From: CAVRUD01 sp963724285
GTDB lineage: Bacteria > Chloroflexota > Chloroflexia > Thermomicrobiales > UBA6265
Assembly (NCBI GenBank): GCA_963724285.1
Contig: CAVRUD010000009.1
Location: forward strand, 286,459 to 350,458
Reading direction: 5' to 3'
Length of the DNA: 64,000 nt
How positions within the stretch are numbered: the stretch's first letter is position 1; each line of letters opens with the position of its first letter. The notes below the pieces were generated by a model that did not search any database, had not been told where the DNA came from, and saw nothing but the letters and a program-made list of their open reading frames with translations. Position numbers and translations under genes: made by a program. Shown here one piece after another: positions 1 through 8,695 of the stretch.

Positions 1-124
1 TCGAATGGGGACCCCAGGAACGGGTGCAGAGTCAGCGCCAGCGTCCGGGCTTGATCGGTAATGTGGCCAGTGCGGCGTTCTATTGCCGGCGACTTCGATG
101 TATGTAGCGGGAGTGCTGCCCAGG

Positions 125-1429
125 ATGGCTCTGGGTCCTCGATTTCAGGGGTTGTGGCGACACCCCGACTTCCTCTGGCTCTGGCTGGGGCAAACGATAT
201 CCGTCTTCGGATCGTTCGTCTCCGGCTTCGCCATCCCCATCCTGGCTGTCATCACCCTTGATGCGTCGCCCTTTTCAGTCGCAATGCTTAGCGCGGCAGG
301 CATGGTGCCCGGCTTCGTGCTCGGCCTGGTTGCGGGTGTCTGGGTCGATCGGCTACGACGCCGGCCCGTGCTCATCGCCGCCGACGTCGGCCGGGCGGTG
401 ATCCTGCTCACCATCCCGATCGCGGCGGCCCTCGACATCCTCACCATCGTTCACCTCGTGCTGGCCGCGTTCGCGACCAGCGTCCTCTCCACATTCTTCG
501 ACCTGGCCTATCGGTCATACCTGCCCAGTCTGGTGCGCTCCGACCAGCTGGTTGAGGGCAACAGCAAGCTCCAGGCGACGGCGTCCGCCGCCGAGGTGAG
601 CGGCTTCGCCATCGCCGGCGGGCTGATCCAGGTTCTGACCGCGCCGGTCGCCATCCTGATCGACGTGGCGAGCTTCCTCCTCTCTGCGCTATGCCTTGTC
701 CGCATCCAAGCCACCGAATCGGACATCATCTCCTCAGCGGATGCGGAAGAGGGCGGCACCATCCGGGAAATCCGGTCCGGGCTCAGCTTTATCAGACAGG
801 AAGTCACATTGCGAGCGCTGGCGACAGCGGCGGGGTCCTGGGAACTTTGCCGGGGCATGGTCGGCGCCGTCATCATCGTCTTCGTCGCCCGAGATCTCGA
901 TCTCGCCCCGGCCCTGATCGGCGTCATCTTCGGTGTGGGAGGTATTAGCGCGCTGATTGGTGCGCTGTTGGCCGAGCCAATGATGCGCACGTGGGGCATT
1001 GGCAAGACGCTGATCGTTGCCTTCACCGCCAGCGCGATAGCGATCCTCTTCCTGCCCCTGGCGGCCGGACCGGCCGTCGTCATCGCCGCCTTTCTGATGG
1101 CTCAGCAACTGGCAGGCGATGGATTCGCGACGATCCACGAGATCGGGAGAGTCAGCATCATCCAGGGGCTAACGCCGGACCGGCTTCAAGGCAGGGTCAA
1201 TGGGGCGATTCGCTCGCTCGAGTGGGGCGCCGCGCTGTTTGGCTTGCTGCTCGGTGGTCTCCTGGCCGAGGTGATCGGTATCCGGGCAACAATGGTCATC
1301 GCCGGGATCGGCGCGCTCACCGCTCCGGTCATCCTCTCCCGCACCGACATCGCGCAGATGCGGGATCTTCCCACGCCGGTCGATACCGCAACGGCGGGAT
1401 TGCCAATAGCACCCCCCCTCATCGACTGA
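125..1429 (+). CDS. MFS transporter, probable exporter
   Basis: About 434 residues with 10-12 hydrophobic segments, the usual size for a major facilitator. The N-terminus (GLWRHPDFLWLWLGQTIS) and the loop WVDRLRRRPVL after the second segment, a motif A variant, fit the MFS_3/EntS-like group of small-molecule exporters in the inner membrane. The substrate cannot be read from sequence. I chose the ATG at 125 because it puts the conserved WRHPDF segment near the N-terminus and has GGAG upstream; an in-frame TTG at 83 and ATG at 98 are alternatives. It ends about 100 bp before the triosephosphate isomerase on the same strand; co-transcription is possible but not shown. Confidence 0.8.
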   Translation: MALGPRFQGLWRHPDFLWLWLGQTISVFGSFVSGFAIPILAVITLDASPFSVAMLSAAGMVPGFVLGLVAGVWVDRLRRRPVLIAADVGRAVILLTIPIAAALDILTIVHLVLAAFATSVLSTFFDLAYRSYLPSLVRSDQLVEGNSKLQATASAAEVSGFAIAGGLIQVLTAPVAILIDVASFLLSALCLVRIQATESDIISSADAEEGGTIREIRSGLSFIRQEVTLRALATAAGSWELCRGMVGAVIIVFVARDLDLAPALIGVIFGVGGISALIGALLAEPMMRTWGIGKTLIVAFTASAIAILFLPLAAGPAVVIAAFLMAQQLAGDGFATIHEIGRVSIIQGLTPDRLQGRVNGAIRSLEWGAALFGLLLGGLLAEVIGIRATMVIAGIGALTAPVILSRTDIAQMRDLPTPVDTATAGLPIAPPLID

Positions 1430-1525
1430 TCGACCGCCAATTCCGCAAACCACGAGGTTGCGGCTATCCTGTCACCGCAGGACGGACCGCGTCCGCGACG
1501 GCTATCTGCGTTCCGGCGAGGCACG

Positions 1526-2305
1526 ATGAGCGAGCAAGCAGCACGTCCTCTCTTTGTCGGCACAAACTTCAAGTTGAATCAGACCCCAGAGGAGACAGAG
1601 GCGTTCATCGAGGGCGTCAACGAACGCACGGCGGAGACGGCGTCCGCGAACAACATCCAGCGGTTCATCATCCCGCCGTACACGTCTCTTCCAGCTGCCG
1701 TCCGCAAGGCGGAAAGCTCGGGCATCTGGATCGGCGCCCAGAACGTCCACTGGGCGCCGGAAGGCGCCTTCACCGGTGAGATCTCGGTCAGGATGCTGCA
1801 GGCAGTCGGTGTCGACATGGTCTTGATCGGCCACGCCGAGCGTCGCAGCCTTTTCCACGAAACGGACGAGGAGATCAACGCAAAGGTTCTGGCAGCGGCC
1901 GGGGCCGGTTTGCGAGTGCTCGTCTGCATCGGCGAGACCGCATTCGAGAAGGGCCACGGCGCCGGGCAGGAATCGGTTGTCCGCCAGTTGAAAATCGGGT
2001 TGAGTGACCTCCCAACCGATCAACTTCCTCAGATCATGATCGGGTACGAGCCGGTCTGGTCGATCGGCCCCGGTGGGACGCCTGCCCGGCCGGACGACGT
2101 CGCCGAGATCGCAACCGAGATCCGGGCGGCGCTCCATCTCACCTTTGGCGCCCCCGGCGTCAATGTCCCGATCCTGTACGGCGGCAGCGTCTCGCCCGCC
2201 AACTGCGCCGACTTCACCGGCCTGCAAGTCATCGACGGCGTCTTCGTTGGCCGGGCCGCCTGGACGGTCGACGGCTTCACGGACATCCTCAACGCGGTGA
2301 TCTAG
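1526..2305 (+). CDS. tpiA: Triosephosphate isomerase family protein
   Basis: A 259-residue TIM barrel. Catalytic residues are visible: Lys16 in GTNFKLN, His103 in LIGHAERR and Glu175 in YEPVWSIG, followed by the phosphate-gripping loop GPGGTPA. It would interconvert glyceraldehyde-3-phosphate and dihydroxyacetone phosphate in the cytoplasm. Several motifs depart from housekeeping enzymes (GTNFKLN for GNWKMN, SIGPGGTPA for AIGTGKTAT). That pattern is also seen in sugar-catabolic paralogues such as erythrulose-phosphate isomerases, so the substrate is uncertain. The ATG follows a GAGG Shine-Dalgarno. It stands alone, without gapA or pgk, which also hints at a specialised paralogue. Confidence 0.85.
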   Translation: MSEQAARPLFVGTNFKLNQTPEETEAFIEGVNERTAETASANNIQRFIIPPYTSLPAAVRKAESSGIWIGAQNVHWAPEGAFTGEISVRMLQAVGVDMVLIGHAERRSLFHETDEEINAKVLAAAGAGLRVLVCIGETAFEKGHGAGQESVVRQLKIGLSDLPTDQLPQIMIGYEPVWSIGPGGTPARPDDVAEIATEIRAALHLTFGAPGVNVPILYGGSVSPANCADFTGLQVIDGVFVGRAAWTVDGFTDILNAVI

Positions 2306-2406
2306 CTGGGGCTCCCAGTGGTAATGAATCGGCCCGACATGCGTTGTACCTCCAACCGCCCGAAGACTCACCGTTCCGGTACCGGAACGGCGATCGCGCG
2401 AAGAGG

Positions 2407-3213
2407 ATGGTCACATTGACCGATCAGCACCACGAATATGTGGACGTCGATCACTCCGCAAGGCCGCAGACGCTCTTTGAGTTTCTGGAGATGGTCAATT
2501 CCCTGCCTGAGCTCCGCGCGTACAAGCGCGTGATGCGTACCGAGCTGCATCTGCGGCCAGGCAACACGTTGCTCGATGTCGGCTGCGAGATCGGCATCGA
2601 GGCGTGCCGGATCGCCAAGGAACGTCCCGACGGGAGCGTTATCGGCCTGGACCGTCAGGCGATGATCGCGGAGGCCCAAGGGTGAGCTGACTCCGAAGAC
2701 GATTCGGTCCGGTGGCTCGCCGGCGACGCCGAAGGCAGTCCCCTGCCCGATGACAGCGTCGATGCCTGTATGACCGAGCGCGTGCTGATGTACCTGCCCG
2801 ATCCTGCTCTCGGCATTGCCGAAATGGTGCGGATCCTCAAGCCAGTCGGTCGGATCGCCTGTTTTGAGTTCGACTACGTCGCAACAATGCTGGGCGGCAA
2901 CCCCGGAATGGCCGCGGCCGTAAATGACTTGATGAACAGTACGCTGGGTGAGCCGCGCATGGGCCGCCACCTGCCGACGTACCTGCGCGAGGCGGGCCTG
3001 TCTGGGGTTTCTCTGCACCCGATCATCTTCTTCCCGCCGCGGCACGTCTATGAAGCAACGGTCGCCACTACGGTGCGTGATGCAATTGCCCTGGGTGACC
3101 TATCCCGCGCGCAAGCCACTGAATGGCTGCAATCTCAGGCCGATGCGGCCGATACCGGGCTGTTCTACGCGGCGTTCATCGGCGTCGTCACCAGCGCCAC
3201 CCTCGCATCCTGA
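2407..3213 (+). pseudogene. Class I SAM-dependent methyltransferase, interrupted by in-frame TGA
   Basis: A Rossmann methyltransferase of about 268 residues in one reading frame, split by TGA at 2683-2685. Upstream half: LRPGNTLLDVGCEIGIEA (motif I) and VIGLDRQ (motif II, acidic residue at the strand end). Downstream half: GDAEGSPLPDDSVDAC and RILKPVGRIACFEFD (post-motifs). Reading through the TGA keeps perfect continuity, so it is a point nonsense change (CGA to TGA would do) or a base-call error. Motif I has Glu where Gly is nearly invariant (GCEIG for GCGTG), which suggests genuine decay. A TTG at 2416 with AAGAGGA eight bases upstream is an equally good start. Substrate unknown. Confidence 0.7.
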
Positions 3214-3281
3214 TTGACGGAAAAACGGGATGGGACACGAATCTCCCACCCCGCTCAGATGCTAGAGCGCTCGCGGCAAAG

Positions 3282-3472
3282 ATTGGCCGCGTCTGCATGC
3301 CGCCCGGGGCTCACGGCCCAAGGTTGGCCCGGGCTGAACACAACAGCCTCTCCGAGGCTAGCGCTTCCCCGAGCTTCCCCGAGACCGTGTTGCCGCGGTT
3401 TAGCCGGTTTGAACCGGCTTCCGTCACTCAGCCCGGGACTTCGAGTCCCGGGCGACATGGGCGGCAGGTCAA
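3282..3472. repeat. Dispersed intergenic repeat with paired hairpins
   Basis: Fills most of the gap between the methyltransferase and the regulator at 3490. The left part (GCCGCCCGGGGCTCACGG, then CAAGGTTGGC) closely matches 46462-46556, and the right end GCGGCAGGTCAA recurs at 46585-46596. The middle has a stem AGCCGGTT/AACCGGCT at 3402-3419 and a longer stem at 3431-3453 of type GCCCGGGACT. The second hairpin recurs at 37501-37524 with the same flank CACTCA. Non-coding; lying between convergent genes it may also stop transcription. Nothing else is seen between 3214 and 3489. Confidence 0.6.
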
Positions 3473-3489
3473 CCTTGATGGTGAGCGCA

Positions 3490-5433
3490 CTAGGCGACAC
3501 GCAGCCGGTAACCGGTGCCGCGCACGGACTCCAACATGTCCGCGTGGCTACCCATCTTGCGCCGGACGCCGCGCACGACAACATCAACGACGTTGCTTCC
3601 GCCGCCGTACTCAACACCCCAGACATCGGCCAGGAGGTCGGCTCGTGAGACGGCCTTGCCCGGACGGCTGTTGAGATACTGGACGAGTTCGAACTCCAGC
3701 TTGGTCAGCCCAACCCGTTTGCCATTTAGGACAAGCTCCCGCGCGCCCACATCGACGATTCCGGTCTCGTCCTCCCTGACGCCGAGTTCGGCCGCGACGA
3801 GTCCGGTCAGCCAACCGTCCACCGACCCCGGCCCCATATCGAGCATGGCGGTTTGGAAGTGTTCCCCATCCAGCATCAAGTCCTGGCCGGGTAGCAGCTT
3901 GAAGCCAAGGTCCCGCATTGCCGCGCCGGTCGGATCTGGCAGGCGCCTGGCGACATAGACCCGGCGCAGGTGCGGGCGCATCTCCAGATAGAGCCGCTTC
4001 ACGTCCAGCCACAACGCGCTCGTCACCGAAAACTCTTTCTCACCGTGATCGTGGAGCACGAAGAGCGCCCGGCCGCTTCCGGGGATTGGGTTACTGCGCA
4101 GGTGCCCCAACCAACCTCGCAAAAAGGGATCGGTCCGCATCACGTCGGCTGATTGGGTATCGGCCGCGAAATAGGAGCAGAATCCCGACACTTCCCCATT
4201 GGCGTTGCGTACAACAACAAACGTTTCACGGGCGTGATCAAGCCAGCGGCGAATTGTCGCGTCCACTGCCGGTGCGTGATTTTTCTCGGCCATGGCCCTA
4301 ATGTGCGGTACATCTGGTTCCTGGGCTGGCTCGACGGTCAAATGCGTCGCCTCCACCGGGAAGAACGCCTCTCGCAACCGGGGGTTTCCAGGAGGAAGAG
4401 CAGATCGGCGGTTGAACGCCAGAGGCCCGGCTTCCCGACGTTCCGCGCCTCTTCGCGCAGTTGCCGCCATGCCGCCCGCCGATACTCCAGGTAGCGGTCT
4501 GGCTCGACCGCCTTCAGGGTGTGCGACACGGCAGACTTCACGATGTCGTGAAACGTTAGGCCATCCCGGTCCTGCTCGATAAACGGCTGACCGCGGAGCA
4601 GATCCCACGCTTCGGCAACATCGTCGTCTGGGAGCATCGCCGACAGCAGGGGCATGGTCATCCGCCGTACCACCGCCGACGCCTGAACCACCCGCCGGCT
4701 GAGCGACCCGTTCTCAGGATCAAGATAGCGAGACGCTATCTCCTCGTTGAGCCGTGAGACCGCGATATCGTCCAGAAACACCCCCGGCCGCTCCTTCGCG
4801 CTCCCGGCCGCAATCATCAGGGCCAAGCTACATCCCTGGGCCAGCCGGATGATCCGGGTCGCTGACTCCCCCTCGATGCCCTCATGGCGCAGCAGGCCGC
4901 GGGCATCGCGATCGGGCAATGGACCAACACGGAGACGCTGGAACAATCCGGTCCAGCCGGCTGTTGTGAACCAACCTGTCGCAGGCTCTGCTCGGTCCCA
5001 CGAGGAAGATCCGGGCACTCTGCGGCAGGGCAGGCACAAACTCCTGCCGGATCCATGAATCGAGGAGCCGGAAGGACTCATAGCCATCCAGGGCGATAAG
5101 AACGCGGTCGCCTAGGTCCGCGATCCGGTCCGCCAATTCGGTCACCGGCCCAGGTACCGCGCCAACGTGTTGGGCAAGTTCGGCGAGGAACGACGTAGCG
5201 GTTGGCTCGATCTCGCGGCAATCGATCCGAATTACACAAACGCCCATACCGCGGGCGCGGTCGATGACGACATCGAGCAGGCGGGATTTGCCGACACCGG
5301 CGATCCCATGCAGATACCACACCGGAGGTTGCCCGGCGGCGAACGCCCCCAGCAGTGTCTCGATCTCTTCGGTACGCCCAAAGAATCCGCGTGCGGCCCG
5401 GTCGATCAGCAAATCTTGAATACGGTCGGCCAC
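3490..5433 (-). pseudogene. ATPase-GNAT-winged-helix transcriptional regulator, two frameshifts
   Basis: Three consecutive frames on the minus strand make one protein of about 645 residues. N-terminal AAA_16/NB-ARC-like ATPase: FFGRTEEIETLLGAF, Walker A GIAGVGKSRL, then DRVLIALDGYE as Walker B. A middle region resembles a GNAT acetyltransferase (VVVRNANGEVSGFCSY). The C-terminus is an OmpR/PhoB winged helix ending ESVRGTGYRLRV. Frame changes fall near 5000 and 4390; each is repaired by one base. The GTG start at 5431-5433 has GTGAGG ten bases upstream. Likely an ATP-dependent regulator that may autoregulate through the heptamer repeats upstream. Either a recent pseudogene or sequencing error; the family assignment is solid, the ligand unknown. 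Confidence 0.7.
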
Positions 5434-5510
5434 GATGATTTAGCCTCACTCTCCCGAATGAGGCCCCACGATTTCATCTTGGCGTCGACATCTCTATCTG
5501 TCAACCCAGA

Positions 5511-5539
5511 TCTCATCATCTTCTCATCAACCGCTCATC
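5511..5539. promoter_or_regulatory. Three heptamer direct repeats at 11-bp spacing
   Basis: TCTCATC at 5511, TCTCATC at 5522 and GCTCATC at 5533 recur exactly every 11 bases; a weaker TTTCATC lies at 5472. Direct heptamers phased on one helical turn are the usual site for OmpR/SARP-type winged helices. The site lies between the winged-helix regulator (start 5433, minus) and the small gene at 5612 (plus), so that regulator is the obvious candidate to bind it. Binding is inferred. Confidence 0.5.
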
Positions 5540-5611
5540 CTGGGGTCGGTGGCACTCCTTATCGTTGCTTCCGGGGCCAAGAATCGACGCACTGAAAGGA
5601 AAAATCCGACC

Positions 5612-5818
5612 ATGCACCGCTCATCTCGTCGCCCGATCCGCCGTCGCACCGCTCACGACTTCGCCGATCGCCACCGGACCGCAACCGCTAAAACCGTGAC
5701 GTCCTGTCACCGTTCCCTCCGCGAGCCCACCCTCTCCGGAATATGGGCGCCGCCGTGCCCGCGCTGCGGTCAGGAGCATGAGGACGAAGTCACCTGGCAC
5801 GACGTCGAGTGGCAGTAG
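5612..5818 (+). CDS. Small hypothetical protein with a CPRCG knuckle
   Basis: A possible 68-residue protein: an Arg/His-rich basic N-terminal half, then IWAPPCPRCGQEH and an acidic C-terminus EDEVTWHDVEWQ. CPRCG is half of a zinc-ribbon signature. One further Cys (Cys32) lies upstream, so zinc binding would need His ligands or a dimer. GAAAGGA lies 12 bases before the ATG. It is divergent from the ATPase/winged-helix regulator and downstream of the 11-bp repeats, so it may be that regulator's target. I recognise no family; it could be a chance frame. Confidence 0.4.
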   Translation: MHRSSRRPIRRRTAHDFADRHRTATAKTVTSCHRSLREPTLSGIWAPPCPRCGQEHEDEVTWHDVEWQ

Positions 5819-5876
5819 TCGCCGAACCTGCCAACTCGGGCTTATCAATCCCTGTCATCCTACACAGGAGCACCAG

Positions 5877-6002
5877 ATGAACCACAACACGAACATTGTC
5901 CCTGCCGCCTACCGCAGGTCAGCAGACGCCCGTGACACCAAGAACCAATCCCCGTCCAGCGCAACCGCCGCCGGCGTTTCCAAGTCCGCTCCCAGCAGGT
6001 AG
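5877..6002 (+). CDS. Hypothetical 41-residue peptide
   Basis: A short frame beginning MNHNTNIVPAAYRRSADARD and ending SKSAPSR. Support comes from a strong Shine-Dalgarno (CAGGAG, seven bases before the ATG) and its position 58 bp after the preceding small gene. It is polar and Ser/Ala-rich with no membrane segment, signal peptide or known motif. Function unknown; it may not be expressed. Confidence 0.3.
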   Translation: MNHNTNIVPAAYRRSADARDTKNQSPSSATAAGVSKSAPSR

Positions 6003-6106
6003 ATCACGGTTTCAACTGCGTCTTGAGTCCAGACCACCGATCCAAGAGCGCTAACCCGTTCTGCCTCTGCATCCAAGCCTCCACCTAGCCGGGCAGGCGT
6101 TGTCGT

Positions 6107-6157
6107 CCTCAGCCGTGGAAGGGCTTCGTCGGGCTCAGCCCTGGGTTTCAACCCAGG
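6107..6157. repeat. Two-hairpin REP-like element, copy A
   Basis: A first imperfect hairpin (AGCCGTGGAAGGGCT) is followed by TCGTC, a short linker, and a perfect hairpin CCTGGGTT-TC-AACCCAGG at 6140-6157. The same arrangement and spacing occur at 26405-26456 and 35257-35308, always non-coding. Here it lies between the small peptide gene and the terminator at 6182. Confidence 0.6.
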
Positions 6158-6181
6158 GTCATACGGCTTCCCCAAGAACAC

Positions 6182-6217
6182 CACCGCGCCGCCCTGTTCA
6201 TCCGGGGCGGCGCGGTG
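6182..6217 (-). terminator. Strong GC hairpin downstream of 6236-6943 gene
   Basis: CACCGCGCCGCCC pairs perfectly with GGGCGGCGCGGTG across a 10-base loop, a 13-bp stem. On the minus strand it starts 19 bases after the stop of the exported protein and is followed by TGGTGTTCTTG, a weak U-rich tract, so it probably ends that transcript. Confidence 0.6.
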
Positions 6218-6235
6218 CTACATGGCAAACTGTGA

Positions 6236-6943
6236 CTACTCCTCCTCGGCCACTTCTTCCGTCTCAGGATAGATCTGGGTATCGAGGATCGTCAGTCCTT
6301 CAGCGAAGTCGTGTTCCTCGCCCGGGAACTTGTCCCAGAAACCGCCGCTGAAGACTCCCTCGTCGTTGGCCTCGCCGTCGCCGTCGCCAGCGTCGGCGTC
6401 CATCATCTCTTCGGCGAGGGTCGTCGCCGCGGCGGTCGAGTCATCACCTCCCGTGGAAACGACGGAGACGTACACGTACTCGCCCTCGCGCGAGTTTAAG
6501 ACGGTCGTGAACAACGTCGAGCCGCTCTCCTCGACCGAGGTCGAGTAGCCAGCCGCGTTGTCTCCAAGGTCCTCGACATCCAGCTCGGTGATCTCCGGTT
6601 CCTCGACGCCGGTCACATCAGCAGCCTGCTCGTCAAACGACGTCCGCAGAGCCTCCCAACCAGCCTCGGCATTGTCGTCACCGTCGAACTCCGCCACGAC
6701 GGCGTACGCAGTGACAATCCCCGAGGGGTACGCGATCTCGCCGTCGGCGCCGGCCTCCGGCGACGCCATCAGCGCCACGAAGTCGATCGCGTAACTCCGG
6801 CCGACTACCCGCTCTATGCCTTCCAGTTGCGAAAAGTCGATTACTTCGTCACCGTCTTGTGCGACCGCGGACTTGATCGACCCGGCTCCCATGGCGACCA
6901 ATGCCACCACCGCCAGCATCATCCGCGGCAATCGCATCGACAT
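6236..6943 (-). CDS. Exported acidic protein of unknown function
   Basis: 235 residues. The N-terminus MSMRLPRMMLAVVALVAMG is a classical Sec signal with likely cleavage at SAVA-Q; there is no lipobox Cys. The mature protein is very acidic (DGDGEAND, a Glu-rich tail) and seems to hold one alpha/beta domain (ERVVGRSYAIDFVALM, YVYVSVVSTGG) without catalytic motifs I can name. It ends at a strong hairpin and is divergent from the MDMPI-like gene 277 bp away. Probably secreted; function unknown. Acidic surface proteins with signal peptides of this kind recur in Thermomicrobia-like genomes, but I cannot assign a family. Confidence 0.7.
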   Translation of the reverse strand: MSMRLPRMMLAVVALVAMGAGSIKSAVAQDGDEVIDFSQLEGIERVVGRSYAIDFVALMASPEAGADGEIAYPSGIVTAYAVVAEFDGDDNAEAGWEALRTSFDEQAADVTGVEEPEITELDVEDLGDNAAGYSTSVEESGSTLFTTVLNSREGEYVYVSVVSTGGDDSTAAATTLAEEMMDADAGDGDGEANDEGVFSGGFWDKFPGEEHDFAEGLTILDTQIYPETEEVAEEE

Positions 6944-7220
6944 GCGGTTCCCTCTAATATCCGATTGCTCGGATCCACCATCGCAAGGTCGCCACAGGTC
7001 AATCTAACGCATGAAGGAGCCAAATCGCTGCGCCCAAGGCGGCGAAGGGTGATCCGGTTCCGCACTCGGAACGTTTCTGGTCCATGGCATAGGGAGGGTT
7101 ACCTATAGCGGACTCAGCCAGCAGTTCCGAGAAATCGGTAACCTCACCGATGTTCGTGGCGGGAAATCTCCGTAGTCTACGTACAGTCGAGATGTACGCC
7201 AACGAATCCAGGAGCAAACA

Positions 7221-8099
7221 ATGGTCGCCGCCGTCGCCACTCACGCCACCGCCACAATCGCATCGCTCCCGAGGCCGGCCTACACCGTCCTTCGCCCGGT
7301 GGAAACGCCGGTGCGCGCCGACTGGATCGAGCTCGAGGAGGCCCGGTTCGCGCTCCGCTCGGCAACGGTTAGGACCGTCGCCCTGATCCGCTCGATCTCC
7401 GATCCGACCCTGCCGGTGACCGGCTCTCACCTGACGCTTGGCGATGCGGCGGCGCACCTGGTTCTCACGGCCCAGATCGCCGTCGACTGCTTCGCCGGGT
7501 TTCCCAGCCCCATCCATGACCTGGGATCCAAGCGTGACTTCGACGCCCGCTTTCTCGCCCAGTTCCCGGAGCGCCGCCCGGAGCAACTTGCCGCGCTCTT
7601 ACAAGACGCCGTCGATCTCCTTCTCGAAGCCCCGCTAGATGGCGACCTGATTCCCTTCCACTCCGGCATTCCGCTCGAGCCGGGCGTCATCATCGGCCTG
7701 CTCATCGCCGACCTGATGGCGTTCGGTTGGGACATCGCCATCACGCTGGGTCTGGCCTGGTCGATGGAGGTCAGCACCGCCCGTGTCGCCACCTCCGCCA
7801 CTTTGCGGATGCTGCCGTTCGTGCTGTCCGAAGCGGCCGAGAAGACCACCGCCTCGTTCAGGGTCCACATCCGTGGCGGGGACGACATCACCGGGCGAAT
7901 CGCCGACGGCAACATGACCGTCTCCCGGACCGATTTTGGCCCGGTCGACTGCCATATCTCAGCCGATCCGGTTGCCTTCATCTTGGTGGCTCACCGCCGG
8001 CTGTCCCGCGCCGGCCGGGTGGCCCGTGGTCAATTGCTCAGTTGGGGAGAAAACAGGGCCTTCGCCGCAACCCTGCGGTCGCTCTTCACAAGCCCGTAG
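7221..8099 (+). CDS. Maleylpyruvate isomerase/DinB-like fold protein with SCP2-like C-terminus
   Basis: 292 residues. The first half has the layout of the mycothiol-dependent maleylpyruvate isomerase N-terminal domain (a helical bundle related to DinB), including the segment LTLGDAAAHLVLTAQ, where a metal-binding His is expected, and LIADLMAFGWDIAITLG. The last 80 residues (DFGPVDCHISADPVAFILVAHRR) look like the SCP2-type lid of the same superfamily. Members may act in thiol-dependent isomerisation or transfer; the substrate is unknown. The ATG has CAGGAG eight bases upstream. Its 3' end overlaps the convergent GNAT gene by 14 bases. Assignment is by fold pattern, moderate certainty. Confidence 0.65.
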   Translation: MVAAVATHATATIASLPRPAYTVLRPVETPVRADWIELEEARFALRSATVRTVALIRSISDPTLPVTGSHLTLGDAAAHLVLTAQIAVDCFAGFPSPIHDLGSKRDFDARFLAQFPERRPEQLAALLQDAVDLLLEAPLDGDLIPFHSGIPLEPGVIIGLLIADLMAFGWDIAITLGLAWSMEVSTARVATSATLRMLPFVLSEAAEKTTASFRVHIRGGDDITGRIADGNMTVSRTDFGPVDCHISADPVAFILVAHRRLSRAGRVARGQLLSWGENRAFAATLRSLFTSP

Positions 8100-8526
8100 C
8101 ATCCAGCGGCTTGACCATGTAGTAGGACGTTTTCACCCTGGCGTACTCCAGCCGCTCGTAGAAGCGGTGGGCCCGCTCGCGGACGATGTTCGAGGTCACC
8201 CGCATGCGGCCAATTCCACGCTCCCGGGCGCGAAGCTCGCCCGCCGCAACCAACCGTTGCCCGATGCCTTTTCCCCGGTATCGGGCATCGACGATCAGGC
8301 CGCGGATCTCCATTGTCGGCTCCTCCAGGAGGTCATAGAACTCCCGGAGGTGGATCCAACCGACGATATCTCCGTTCTGCACCGCGACATAGACAACCTC
8401 GGTGTCACCGCCGTTCAGAGCGGCAAAGCGCCGCTCCAGGACATCGGCCGCCACCGGGTAGCCCAGTTCTCCGGCCAGAACCGCGACCCGATCGACATCG
8501 CCGTTGGTCATGGGCCGAATCTGCAT
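8086..8526 (-). CDS. GNAT family N-acetyltransferase
   Basis: 146 residues, typical for one GNAT domain. Motif A, the acetyl-CoA pyrophosphate loop, reads ARYRGKGIGQRLV (R-x-x-G-x-G), followed by RMRVTSNIVRERAHRFYERLEY, the conserved C-terminal strand and helix with the catalytic-region Tyr. It would acetylate an amine from acetyl-CoA in the cytoplasm; the substrate is not predictable. I chose the ATG at 8526 (MQIRPMTNGDVDRV) because GGAGG lies 11 bases upstream; a TTG eight codons earlier is in frame. Its end overlaps the convergent gene by 14 bases. Confidence 0.8.
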   Translation of the reverse strand: MQIRPMTNGDVDRVAVLAGELGYPVAADVLERRFAALNGGDTEVVYVAVQNGDIVGWIHLREFYDLLEEPTMEIRGLIVDARYRGKGIGQRLVAAGELRARERGIGRMRVTSNIVRERAHRFYERLEYARVKTSYYMVKPLDATGL

Positions 8527-8560
8527 CCCGCTGCTATCCTCCGCAATCAACCACTATTGA

Positions 8561-8655
8561 TCAGTCACGCCTGATTTGCCGGTTCGCAGGGGCGATGCAT
8601 GCATCGCCCACGTTCGTGTTCGCGTGGCCGGGCGATGCATGCATCGCCCCTACAT
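8561..8655. repeat. Palindromic REP/MITE-like element
   Basis: Two identical 20-bp palindromes built on GGGCGATGCA/TGCATCGCCC lie at 8590-8609 and 8630-8649 with a 20-base spacer, so the whole unit is also an inverted repeat ending in CCCCTAC. The left flank GTCACGCCTGATTTGCC matches GTCACGCATGATTCGCC at 37278-37294, where a related element ends in GCCCCTAC. Non-coding and mobile-looking, but no transposase is near. Confidence 0.6.
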
Positions 8656-8695
8656 CACAATCCGACAGCCTCGGCACCTGACGGCTGATAGACCA

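Noticed and set aside
5511..5539. CTCATC repeats as a CRISPR or coding repeat
   Set aside because: Only three 7-mers with 4-base gaps; the geometry fits a protein-binding site instead.
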